Assembly: GCA_945860955.1 (NCBI GenBank)
Contig: CAMATH010000062.1
Coordinates: 1 to 46,328 of the forward strand
Source: Planctomicrobium piriforme
GTDB lineage: Bacteria; Planctomycetota; Planctomycetia; Planctomycetales; Planctomycetaceae
Length of the DNA: 46,328 bases
Reading direction: 5' to 3'
The notes beneath the pieces were generated by a model. That model searched no databases. It was given only the letters and a program-made list of their open reading frames with translations, and was not told the origin of the DNA. A program made the translations under genes and the position numbers. Below are positions 8,710-16,584 of the stretch, one piece after another. Positions within the stretch are counted from its first letter, which is position 1; every line of letters begins with the position of its first letter.

Positions 8710-9729
8710 CTAGGTCGGCGTTTCCGGCAGACTTTTCAGACACTCCTGAATCAGGTCGGCGACACGGATATTCTCTGCCTGGCCGTCGTAGTTCAGCAAC
8801 ACGCGGTGTTGTAGAACTTCGGGGGAAAAGTGCCGAATGTCTTCGAAGGCGACGTGGGCGCGTCCCTCCGCAAGTGCCCGCACTCGTGCCGCGCGAATCA
8901 GCGCTTGGGCCGCACGCGGGCTGGCCCCCCAGCGGACAAAGTTCTTGATTCGCTCGCTGGCATATTCGGATGTGGGATGCGTCGCCAGAACGAGCCTGCA
9001 GGCATAATCGCGAAGCGGGTCCGCGACCACCACTTTGTCGAGCGTGCTGCGCAATTCGAGAATTCGCGGTCCCGACAACAATTTGTGCAGGTCGATCTGT
9101 TTCCGGAGAATCGTGCGGCTGACCACTTCGTTCATTTCCGCCCGGGATAGAAACGGCACTTCGACTTTGAACATGAACCGGTCGAGCTGCGCCTCGGGGA
9201 GGGGATAGGTCCCTTCCTGTTCAATCGGATTCTGCGTCGCCAGAACGAAGAACGGCTGCGTCAGTGTGTAACTGGTTCCCCCCGTGGTCACCGACCCTTC
9301 CTGCATGGTCTCCAGCAGAGCCGACTGAGTTTTGGGTGACGCGCGGTTGATTTCGTCGGCCAGCAGCAACTGCGTGAAGATCGGGCCGCGACGGAATTCA
9401 AAGTGATACCGCCCCGAATCGTCGCTGGTCATGATGTTCGTGCCGATGATGTCGGCGGGCATCAGGTCGGGGGTGAACTGAATGCGGCGGAATTCGAGAT
9501 CCAGCACCCGCGACAGCGCTTTGACGAGTTCCGTCTTGCCGAGGCCGGGGACACCCTCCAACAGCACGTTGCCTCCACAGAAGATCGCGGTGAGGGCCGC
9601 CTCGACCACACGTTGCTGCCCGACGATCACGCGACCAATCGCTTCGCGGGCGTTGGCGAATTCCTGCTTGAATTGAGCCGCTTCGGCTTGCAGGGCGGCG
9701 GGATCGGTCGAGATGGGAATCGTACTCAT
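8710..9729 (-). CDS. MoxR family AAA+ ATPase
   Basis: A 339-residue AAA+ ATPase. Walker A is GVPGLGKT (residues 59-66), Walker B LLLADE (121-126) is followed by INRASPKTQSALLE, sensor 1 is ATQNP (164-168), and the MoxR hallmark PLPEAQLDRF is at about 177-185. The C-terminal lid contains GASPRAAQALIRAA. MoxR proteins are chaperone-like ATPases that remodel VWA-domain partners, and DUF58 and VWA genes sit on both sides here. It is separated by 81 bp from the double VWA gene upstream and by 64 bp from DUF58 downstream, with no obvious terminator, so co-transcription is likely. Confidence 0.96.
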   Translation of the reverse strand: MSTIPISTDPAALQAEAAQFKQEFANAREAIGRVIVGQQRVVEAALTAIFCGGNVLLEGVPGLGKTELVKALSRVLDLEFRRIQFTPDLMPADIIGTNIMTSDDSGRYHFEFRRGPIFTQLLLADEINRASPKTQSALLETMQEGSVTTGGTSYTLTQPFFVLATQNPIEQEGTYPLPEAQLDRFMFKVEVPFLSRAEMNEVVSRTILRKQIDLHKLLSGPRILELRSTLDKVVVADPLRDYACRLVLATHPTSEYASERIKNFVRWGASPRAAQALIRAARVRALAEGRAHVAFEDIRHFSPEVLQHRVLLNYDGQAENIRVADLIQECLKSLPETPT

Positions 9730-9810
9730 GAGGCGGTACCGGTTGTCGAAAGAGTGGGAGTGTGCCGGGTTGGAAGCGGGCCGTTGTCGAAAGAGATCGC
9801 GGAGGAGGCG

Positions 9811-12800
9811 TTATTTGTCCTGTTGCCGTTTGCGTTTCAGTTCCAACAGCCGGCCAGTGGTCGAATTCGCGTCGCGACTCGGCGCGGAAGTCGGTTGAGC
9901 GGGGGAGGTCGCGGGGGTTTGCGTACCCGGAGTGGGTTTGCGTGTCGGCTTTTTCGAGTCGCCACTGGCCATAGACGAGGGAAGCGTCGATTCTCCCCGG
10001 CGAGCCGCCAACTGGCTGCCGACCTGCTGTTTGCGTTCCAGCAGAGCGCCCATGGTTTGCGTCGTCACTCCTCGCTTCTTCGTCAGACCGAGCCAGCTTA
10101 GGATCGCGCCGAAGTCGATTTGAATCCGCCGCATGCCGACGTCCAGGGGAACGAGACACGCCAGCGCGATCAGGAACCAGTGATCGATCGGTTGCGAACT
10201 CCGCTTGGACTCGCGTTCTTTCGGGAAAACGTCGTCGACGGTCATGTCCTTTTCGAGAATCCGCCCCCCGGTCCGCTCGGCGACTTCCTTCAAGTTGAGC
10301 GGGTTGGAACGAAATCGCAGATACTCGGGCGAATAGGGGATGATGAACCCGCCAAACGCCCGGTCGTCTTTTCGTTCGACACCAGCCGGCGAGGCGGCGA
10401 TGTGATAGCGCCCCTTGCCCCACAGGGGGATCGTCGCCTGATACCGCCGCGGGCCGACCTGTTTCAGGGCAATGGTCTGCGTGCGGTCTTGCGGGCCGGC
10501 GATCGTCGCACCGATTTCCAGGAACGACTCGTTTTCAGCGAAGTCCTCGACACCAATCACCCCTTCGTTGCCATTCACGTAGGTCCACATCCGCAAATGG
10601 CCGGTCTTTTGCACCCGCGAGACTTCGGTCACCATCTGCTGAATGAACGGGTCAAAATGGTCCCAGGATGTCCAGCTCGACGACCAGTTGTTCGACAGGT
10701 CGGACGTAAAGGCCGCGGTCTTCCCCAATCCGTACTGCCAGACCGACAGCAGCGGATCGTATTCTGGTCCCTCACCCTCCGAGCCTTCGTCTCCCATCAC
10801 TTGCAGCACGGTCATCGCCGGGCTCGGCTTGGGGGTGGTGATTACGTACCCGTCGACCGTCGGCATCGCTTCGATCCCCTTGAGGATCTGGTGCGGCATC
10901 GCCACCTCGGGCATGACAGTCTTCCGCTGAATCATGCTCCGCTTCAGCGTCTTCGCCTCTTTGATGAAAATCCGGGGCAACTCGTTCGGATCGGAGGGAT
11001 AGTAGTACCGCCCCCCCGTGGTCATCGCGACCTGCCGTAACAGCCCGATTTCCATCCCCCCATGGGGAAACACCGCCACAGTGGAAACGGAAATCTGGTT
11101 GTCGACAAATTTCTGCAGGACGGCCGGTGCAGGGGGCTGGGGATCGCCATCCGAAATGATGATCACGTGCTTGGTCGCGGCATTGCTCTTTTGCAGTTCG
11201 GCCAGCGACATTTCCATCGTCCGCGCGAACGACGGCATATCCCCCGGCTGCGCCTGTTCGATCAATCGCGACAGTTTCTGATATTCGGACGCCGGGGTCA
11301 GCTTGAAGATCCATTTTTCACCCGCCTCGTAGTCGATCGCCGCGACTTCGTCCTGGCCTCCCAGAACCTTGATCGCTTCCCGCGTGATGCGCTTGGCCCA
11401 AGTGTTTCCCTCGGCGAATTCGCAGGTGTGCAGCACCAACACCAGCGCCCCTTTGGGAAGCACTTTCTTCTGCGAGATGTCCATCGTCACCGGGAGGGCG
11501 TCTTCGATCACCGTGCGGTGGTAACCGCCGGGACCGAAGCTGTTGTTCCCCCCCACCATGATGAACCCCAGCCCGTAATTGAAGACCGCGTCGCGAGTCG
11601 CCTGCATTTGAACCGGGTCGAACGCGTCGGCCGGCACGTTGCAGTAGATGATGCAGTCGTAGGTCAACAATCCCATCGGGTCTCGGGCGAATTCATACGC
11701 CGACTGCTGCTCGACAATGTGTTTGCCGTCGTCGAGAGCCCGTGTCAATTCCACTCGGTCGCGCGGCTCTCCCTTGGGGTCATACACAATCAGAATCCGC
11801 CCTTCGCCCTCCAGAAAGACCGAGTTGACGACCCGATTGTTCTGCTTGAGGTTGTCTTTTCCCTGCGGAACCTCGATCGTTGCGGAATACTCGTAGTAGC
11901 CTGCGGACCGCAGGTGGATCGGGAATGCGAACCGGTTCTTGCCCGCCTGAAAATCGACTTCTTTTTCCGCGATCTGCTTGCCGTTCTCCTCCAGCCGCAG
12001 AGTGCCTTTTCCAGCGGTCAATGACGACAGAAGAATCCCCGCTTCATACGTTTCTCCTTGCCGGACGAATTGCGGCAGCTCCAGCCGTTCCAGCCACACT
12101 TCGTCGTTGAAATCGTATTGAATGGGGAGAACATCGACCGAAATGCCCCGTGCTTTCAGATCGTCGAGGACACGATTGAGATTTCCTTCGGTCTGGATCC
12201 CGTCGCTGAACATCACGATCCGTCCCAGTTTGTCGTCGGGAAGCATCGCGGCGGCCAGCGACAACCCCTGTTCGACGTTGGTGGCGTCCCGGTCGATGAG
12301 GGAATTCAGCGTGATCGCCTCATCCATCGGCAACGACTTCCGGGCGGGAAATTCCACCGCCGCGTTCTTGCCAAACGTCACCAGCCCAACCGAGTCCTGC
12401 TTCGGCTTCTTGCGCGCCGTATTCGCGATGATCTCCAGCGAGTCGCGCATCATCTTGTTGCCGATCGAGTCGGAAACATCGACCAGGTACATCACCGCCA
12501 GTTCTTCACTGCTTTTGACCGAACGCGGCTCGGCAAGCAACATCGCGAACAGTCCGGCCAGTACCAGCCGCACAAACAATGAGGAGGCCGCCCGCCCGCG
12601 CACGAGGCCCGAATAGCCGCAGACCGACATCCACCAGATCCACGGTGTGACCAGCAGCAGCAAGAACGCTTTTGGATTCGCGAACAGGACGATGTGCTTC
12701 AGTTCCAGCGTCACGACCACGGCGGCGAACAGCGCGAGGAACAGCACGAGCGGAATGGAGTCGGTCCACGAGAGCCCCTTTTTGGGACGTGGGATGACCG

Positions 12801-12870
12801 ACTGGTAGGCCCCTTTGAGGCGGTTCCAGATCTTGTCAGCCAGCGACAGTCGCGTGATCGGGCGGTTCAC
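9811..12870 (-). CDS. Large membrane protein with two VWA-like domains and amidotransferase-like region
   Basis: A 1019-residue protein. Three hydrophobic segments lie in residues 40-112, followed by a VWA domain with intact MIDAS DVSDS (Asp131, Ser133, Ser135). A middle region (YDCIIYCNVPAD, then GFIMVGGNNSFGPGG) resembles the class I amidotransferase-like module found in planctomycete VWA proteins. A second VWA-like domain starts near residue 470, but its MIDAS position reads LVLHTCEF, so metal binding is probably lost, although IIISDGDP is kept. A late membrane helix (FLIALACLVPLDVGM) precedes a Lys/Pro/Thr-rich tail ending in RKRQQDK. The start is GTG at 12870-12868 with GAGGA upstream, only 10 bp after the ABC-NHL gene. 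It probably partners MoxR. The tail is low complexity and likely disordered. Confidence 0.87.
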   Translation of the reverse strand: MNRPITRLSLADKIWNRLKGAYQSVIPRPKKGLSWTDSIPLVLFLALFAAVVVTLELKHIVLFANPKAFLLLLVTPWIWWMSVCGYSGLVRGRAASSLFVRLVLAGLFAMLLAEPRSVKSSEELAVMYLVDVSDSIGNKMMRDSLEIIANTARKKPKQDSVGLVTFGKNAAVEFPARKSLPMDEAITLNSLIDRDATNVEQGLSLAAAMLPDDKLGRIVMFSDGIQTEGNLNRVLDDLKARGISVDVLPIQYDFNDEVWLERLELPQFVRQGETYEAGILLSSLTAGKGTLRLEENGKQIAEKEVDFQAGKNRFAFPIHLRSAGYYEYSATIEVPQGKDNLKQNNRVVNSVFLEGEGRILIVYDPKGEPRDRVELTRALDDGKHIVEQQSAYEFARDPMGLLTYDCIIYCNVPADAFDPVQMQATRDAVFNYGLGFIMVGGNNSFGPGGYHRTVIEDALPVTMDISQKKVLPKGALVLVLHTCEFAEGNTWAKRITREAIKVLGGQDEVAAIDYEAGEKWIFKLTPASEYQKLSRLIEQAQPGDMPSFARTMEMSLAELQKSNAATKHVIIISDGDPQPPAPAVLQKFVDNQISVSTVAVFPHGGMEIGLLRQVAMTTGGRYYYPSDPNELPRIFIKEAKTLKRSMIQRKTVMPEVAMPHQILKGIEAMPTVDGYVITTPKPSPAMTVLQVMGDEGSEGEGPEYDPLLSVWQYGLGKTAAFTSDLSNNWSSSWTSWDHFDPFIQQMVTEVSRVQKTGHLRMWTYVNGNEGVIGVEDFAENESFLEIGATIAGPQDRTQTIALKQVGPRRYQATIPLWGKGRYHIAASPAGVERKDDRAFGGFIIPYSPEYLRFRSNPLNLKEVAERTGGRILEKDMTVDDVFPKERESKRSSQPIDHWFLIALACLVPLDVGMRRIQIDFGAILSWLGLTKKRGVTTQTMGALLERKQQVGSQLAARRGESTLPSSMASGDSKKPTRKPTPGTQTPATSPAQPTSAPSRDANSTTGRLLELKRKRQQDK

Positions 12871-12880
12871 CGTGTGATCC

Positions 12881-14716
12881 TCACAATTTCAATTGCACGA
12901 GCCGACGATTTCCGGTGTCGGCGACGAAGACGCGCGCGTGCTTGTCGACAGCGAGTCCCCAGGGGGTCTTGAATTGCCCGTCTCCACTGCCGTTGGCTCC
13001 GAAGCGCCCCAGCAGCCGGCCCTTGAGGTCCAATCGCGACACCCGCCCCGCACCATACTCGACGACGAACAACTCGTCGGCGGGACTGAGGGCGATGTCG
13101 TAGGGGTAATTGAGTTCGGGCGACGCGGCCCCCAGGTCGGCTCCCAGAATCTCCACAAACGCGCCGTCGGTGGAAAAGACCTGGATCCGATTGTTGAACG
13201 CGTCGACCACATACAACCGGTCGCCACGACAGACCATGCCGCTGGGACGCTGGAACTGTCCCGGTTCTGTGCCATACCCACCGATCGACAACAGAAAGCG
13301 ATCGTCGGGAGAGAATTTTTGGATGCGGTCATTGCCGCCATACTCGCAGACGTAGAGGTTTCCCGCGTCGTCGCACGCCGTCGCGACCGGAAAAATGAAC
13401 TGACCGGCGTCCTTGCCGAACCCGCCCAACCGTCCCACCTCGGTCCCTTCCTGATCAAACAGGATGACTCGGTGGTAATGCGTGTCGGCGACCGCCAGCC
13501 GGCCATCCGGCAGGAGACAGATCTTCTCGGGACGGCCGACCGAGTATTCCGGCATCCACCACTGTTTCTTCAACTCACCTTCACCATCGTAAACCAACAC
13601 CCGGCCGACGTTGTCGAGAATGTACAGATCATCCCCTGCGGCATGGACGGCACGGGGGGCGGGAATGCGGATACCCTCGGACGGGAGCATCCAGTATCCC
13701 ACCTCGGTAAGAGTTTGATCTGACCCGGCCGTGGCCCCGCCGCAGCCCGATAGCGCGAAACAGAGCGCCAGCAGCAGTCCCAGCACCGAGAACCGGACCC
13801 GAACGCCAGCCTGCAACTCCTGCGCGAGGCGACTGATGTAAAATCGGCGGCGTTCCCCTGTCGGTTCGTGCCGGGCATCAAGTTCGTTCAGTCCGCGAGA
13901 CCGGCGAACCGCGTCGATCACCACGGGACCGTCGCTCACCGCGTCGGCCTGCAGGTCGTGAGGACGGACACAGCGATCGTGTGTCGAGGAGCGCGCGAGC
14001 CAGAACGCCGATTCCCGGGCGGGAATCCAGTTCGCTGCCCCCAGGTACCAGGCGAGCGCCTCGGACGGGGGATCGCGTTCCAATTGCTCGGCAGACCCGC
14101 TGAACACCACGTTTCCTTCCGCCAGGCCAATGACATGCTGCGCCGAGCGCAACACCAGTTCCGGTTCATGCGTCGAAAACACGAGGGAACCGCCCGCCGG
14201 ACGCTCGGCGTGCAGCACGTCCCAATAGGGTAGCAAACGTGCCGGCTCGACGTGTACCAACGGCTCGTCGAGAACCAGCACCCGCGCCTGGCTCGCCAGC
14301 GCTCGCGCCAGCGACAGACGGGAGCATTCCCCCTGCGACAGAAGATCTGGTCGCACGTCCGATTTGTCTTTCAGGCCAAAGAGTTCCAGCAATCGCTCGG
14401 CTTCCCCGGGCGGAGTTCCCGACGGCGTGACCCGCCGCAAATGTGCCACCACCGTTTCAGAAGGCCACAGACCATCCCCCGGCGGTCCCCAGAAGAGTGG
14501 CAATTCCCCGGGGGAGACGGCCAGGTGAGAAACGACAGTTCCCGCCGCTGGGCGTTCAAACCCCGCCAGCAGGTTGAGCAACGTAGTCTTCCCCGCCCCC
14601 GACGGCCCCAAGATCGCGATCACGCCGGCTGGAATGTCCAGGCATGTCACGTCGAGTCGAGGCTGTCCCCTGCCGGCGACCCGGACCTTATCGAGTTTCC
14701 AGAGGATTTTCTTCAT
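12881..14716 (-). CDS. ABC importer ATPase fused to a lipobox/transmembrane segment and NHL beta-propeller
   Basis: A 611-residue fusion. Residues 1-220 are an ABC ATPase: Walker A GPSGAGKT (37-44), signature LSQGE (126-130), Walker B VLVLDE (146-151), His183 in the H-loop. Residues 230-300 contain CVRPHDLQA, reminiscent of a TOBE-like regulatory domain of importer ATPases. A hydrophobic stretch follows, LLLALCFALSGC, a perfect lipobox with Cys325. Residues 330-611 are six NHL repeats (units such as LYVVDAFNNRIQVFSTDG), predicting a six-bladed propeller outside the membrane. ATG 14716-14714 overlaps the permease stop as ATGA and fixes the start; longer in-frame starts would lie inside the permease gene. 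No good ribosome site for a separate propeller gene was seen (a TTG at 13816 has GGAG directly adjacent). The importer role comes from the permease and binding protein upstream. Confidence 0.85.
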   Translation of the reverse strand: MKKILWKLDKVRVAGRGQPRLDVTCLDIPAGVIAILGPSGAGKTTLLNLLAGFERPAAGTVVSHLAVSPGELPLFWGPPGDGLWPSETVVAHLRRVTPSGTPPGEAERLLELFGLKDKSDVRPDLLSQGECSRLSLARALASQARVLVLDEPLVHVEPARLLPYWDVLHAERPAGGSLVFSTHEPELVLRSAQHVIGLAEGNVVFSGSAEQLERDPPSEALAWYLGAANWIPARESAFWLARSSTHDRCVRPHDLQADAVSDGPVVIDAVRRSRGLNELDARHEPTGERRRFYISRLAQELQAGVRVRFSVLGLLLALCFALSGCGGATAGSDQTLTEVGYWMLPSEGIRIPAPRAVHAAGDDLYILDNVGRVLVYDGEGELKKQWWMPEYSVGRPEKICLLPDGRLAVADTHYHRVILFDQEGTEVGRLGGFGKDAGQFIFPVATACDDAGNLYVCEYGGNDRIQKFSPDDRFLLSIGGYGTEPGQFQRPSGMVCRGDRLYVVDAFNNRIQVFSTDGAFVEILGADLGAASPELNYPYDIALSPADELFVVEYGAGRVSRLDLKGRLLGRFGANGSGDGQFKTPWGLAVDKHARVFVADTGNRRLVQLKL

Positions 14717-16584
14717 CGGCTTCCCCATCGTGCCAGAAATGGACGGATCAACAGAAATCCCGACGCCAGCAGGACCGGAACCAGCACCGTCACAATCGTC
14801 ATCGCCGACAAGACCGCATTGCGGCCGTAGTGCATCTGAATATAGAGCGTGACGGGAGCCGAGGAAATGCCGGGCGGAGCCAGCAGTTGACCGGTCGCCA
14901 GATCCAGATACGCGCTGTACCACAGCAGCCAGACGGCGGCGAATTGTTTCACTCCGGCCATCCGCCAGATCAAATTCCGCCCCGCCGCTCGGCGAGACGC
15001 GTCGGTTCCCTGTGTCAGCAGTCTGGCCGCGTGACAGGCCGACGGATCAATCGACTCCCGAACCAAAATCGCCAGACACCCGGCCCGCGGCAACAACAAG
15101 AGCGCCTGTGCCAACAGCCAGGGGATCACCGTTCGCGTCGCGAGACCGAATCCCAGGAAGCGGAATGCCACCAGGAGCCAAAGGCTCAGGAGCAACGCGC
15201 CGGCGAGTCCGGGGATCATGCTGAGAAACCAGGCGAATCGTTTGATTCCGTATTGCCGAGTGGGAGAACCTTCACACCGGCCCATTCCGCGAAGCACGTC
15301 GCACGACGACCGATCAGCAGGACCAACGTCACGGGAGGGCGAGGCTCCTGCCGAGCCGCCACTGGACTCCCGCAGTTCATTATGACGTCCATCGGGCAGC
15401 CCTCGACTCTCGCCCGATGCATCAGGATCCGACGGGAATTCCAATGTCCCGGATGATGGCTGACTCAACGACGGCTTCTCTTTACCGTCAGTCGATGGCT
15501 GCCCCTTGCACGCGTATTGACTCACGAACCCACATTGGCGGCTCAGCAGGAGCTTCGCCCTCCCGTTGGGCGGTTCCTCGCTAATGCACGTCGCGCTCCC
15601 AATCGACTCTCGGGCGTTCGCCGATCGCCGCGAACTCCACCGCACCACCCCAATCACCGCCGCTGTCGCCAAACCCGAAACCAACAATCCGACCGTAATC
15701 TCCCGCGCGAGATTCATTCGGGTCGCCGGCTGATTCCACAGCGACTTCACCCCGATGGCAAAATCGGCTCCCACCAGGACCGACGGCGCGACGCAGACGA
15801 TCCCCAACGCTCCGACCAAAAACAGGCCAAATCCCAATCGTCGCGAGACGGACAACTTTACCGGGATCGGACTGTGCGCCGAATGTCGAATACCAGTTCG
15901 CATCGCCAACGCTGCTGGCACCAAAATGAGCAATTGCAACAGGGCCGGGACGATCGCGAGGATCGCCGACCGCTCGAGACTGACCCCGGTCGCCTGGGCA
16001 TCAATCAGCCAGACCGTCCATGACGGGCGGGCCAGTCGGGCGACGAGTTCGAATTCCTGAAATGCCAGCAAAAACATTACCCCCAGTGCCGGGGCGGCCG
16101 CCTGCCCGTTCACTCGAATCCACAAGCGGAATTCGCCGAATGCCCGGCGGAACCATGACGGTTCGCGTGCCAGAGTCAGCCGCCACGCATAAGCCGCGGC
16201 TGGCGAAAGCGTTGGTCCCGGTCCAAAACAGGCGACCGCGACTCCCACCGGAACGACGCGCGCCACCAGCAGCAGAAACAGCAGCGCTTCGTTCCAGATC
16301 CAGTACTGGGTCGTCAGGTGTGTTCGTATGAAGTCGACGTGATTCCAGGGAGAAATTCGCCAGAAGTCGGCCGCCGACAGGAACAGTGTCCAACCGTTAT
16401 ATGCGTATCCGACAAACATCCCCGGCATCACGAAAGGCAACCACAATAACCCCCACAACGCGGTACTTCGCCAGCCTCGCGCCGTTTGGATGACCGCTCC
16501 TCCCATGCGGGCAAACCCCCAGGCGACCAGCGCGACAAAAATCGCCCGGAGCAGCGCCACGCCGCACGCCGCTTCGAAGCTCAC
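14713..16584 (-). CDS. Iron(III)-type ABC importer permease, double module, with in-frame insertion
   Basis: A 623-residue integral membrane protein of the FbpB/AfuB type, in which two binding-protein-dependent permease modules are fused. Multiple helices are visible, e.g. TALWGLLWLPFVMPGMFVG early and SMIPGLAGALLLSLWLLVAF late. The start is GTG 16584-16582, overlapping the TGA of the binding-protein gene (GTGA) with GGGGGGAG eight bases upstream; an ATG at 16668 would lie 85 bases inside that gene. About 100 residues between VRWSSRRSANARES and GIKRFAWFLSM are hydrophilic, unlike the family, and translate two inverted copies of a 29-nt repeat (GGSAGASPSR from one copy). This looks like an insertion in a cytoplasmic loop that kept the frame. 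Substrate: probably a metal, by family. Confidence 0.85.
   Translation of the reverse strand: MSFEAACGVALLRAIFVALVAWGFARMGGAVIQTARGWRSTALWGLLWLPFVMPGMFVGYAYNGWTLFLSAADFWRISPWNHVDFIRTHLTTQYWIWNEALLFLLLVARVVPVGVAVACFGPGPTLSPAAAYAWRLTLAREPSWFRRAFGEFRLWIRVNGQAAAPALGVMFLLAFQEFELVARLARPSWTVWLIDAQATGVSLERSAILAIVPALLQLLILVPAALAMRTGIRHSAHSPIPVKLSVSRRLGFGLFLVGALGIVCVAPSVLVGADFAIGVKSLWNQPATRMNLAREITVGLLVSGLATAAVIGVVRWSSRRSANARESIGSATCISEEPPNGRAKLLLSRQCGFVSQYACKGQPSTDGKEKPSLSQPSSGTLEFPSDPDASGESRGLPDGRHNELRESSGGSAGASPSRDVGPADRSSCDVLRGMGRCEGSPTRQYGIKRFAWFLSMIPGLAGALLLSLWLLVAFRFLGFGLATRTVIPWLLAQALLLLPRAGCLAILVRESIDPSACHAARLLTQGTDASRRAAGRNLIWRMAGVKQFAAVWLLWYSAYLDLATGQLLAPPGISSAPVTLYIQMHYGRNAVLSAMTIVTVLVPVLLASGFLLIRPFLARWGSR
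15332..15360 (-). repeat. 29-nt repeat, copy A (inside permease gene)
   Basis: Read on the minus strand it begins GGCGGCTCGGCAGGAGCC and ends CTCGCCCTCCCG. It is identical over 29 nt to the copy at 26248-26276 and matches the copy at 15537-15565 at 27 of 29 positions. In the permease frame it encodes GGSAGASPSR. It is in inverted orientation to the 15537 copy, the two ends starting GGCGGCT facing each other across a 176-nt spacer. Confidence 0.85.
15537..15565 (+). repeat. 29-nt repeat, copy B (inside permease gene, inverted to copy A)
   Basis: Plus-strand copy beginning GGCGGCTCAGCAGGAGCTT. It differs from copies A and C at two positions (G to A at position 9, C to T at position 18). With copy A it bounds a 234-bp block (15332-15565) that is a whole number of codons, so its presence does not shift the permease frame. 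Its permease translation, read from the other strand, is NGRAKLLLS. Confidence 0.85.

Noticed and set aside
12881-13816. Separate NHL lipoprotein gene starting at TTG 13816
   Set aside because: The leader would look right (RVRF, hydrophobic core, LSGC), but the GGAG touches the start codon with no spacing, and the frame is uninterrupted from the ATPase. Kept as an alternative in the fusion finding.
15332-15565. CRISPR-like or insertion-sequence interpretation of the repeats
   Set aside because: Only two inverted copies with one spacer, no regular array, no transposase and no obvious target duplication.
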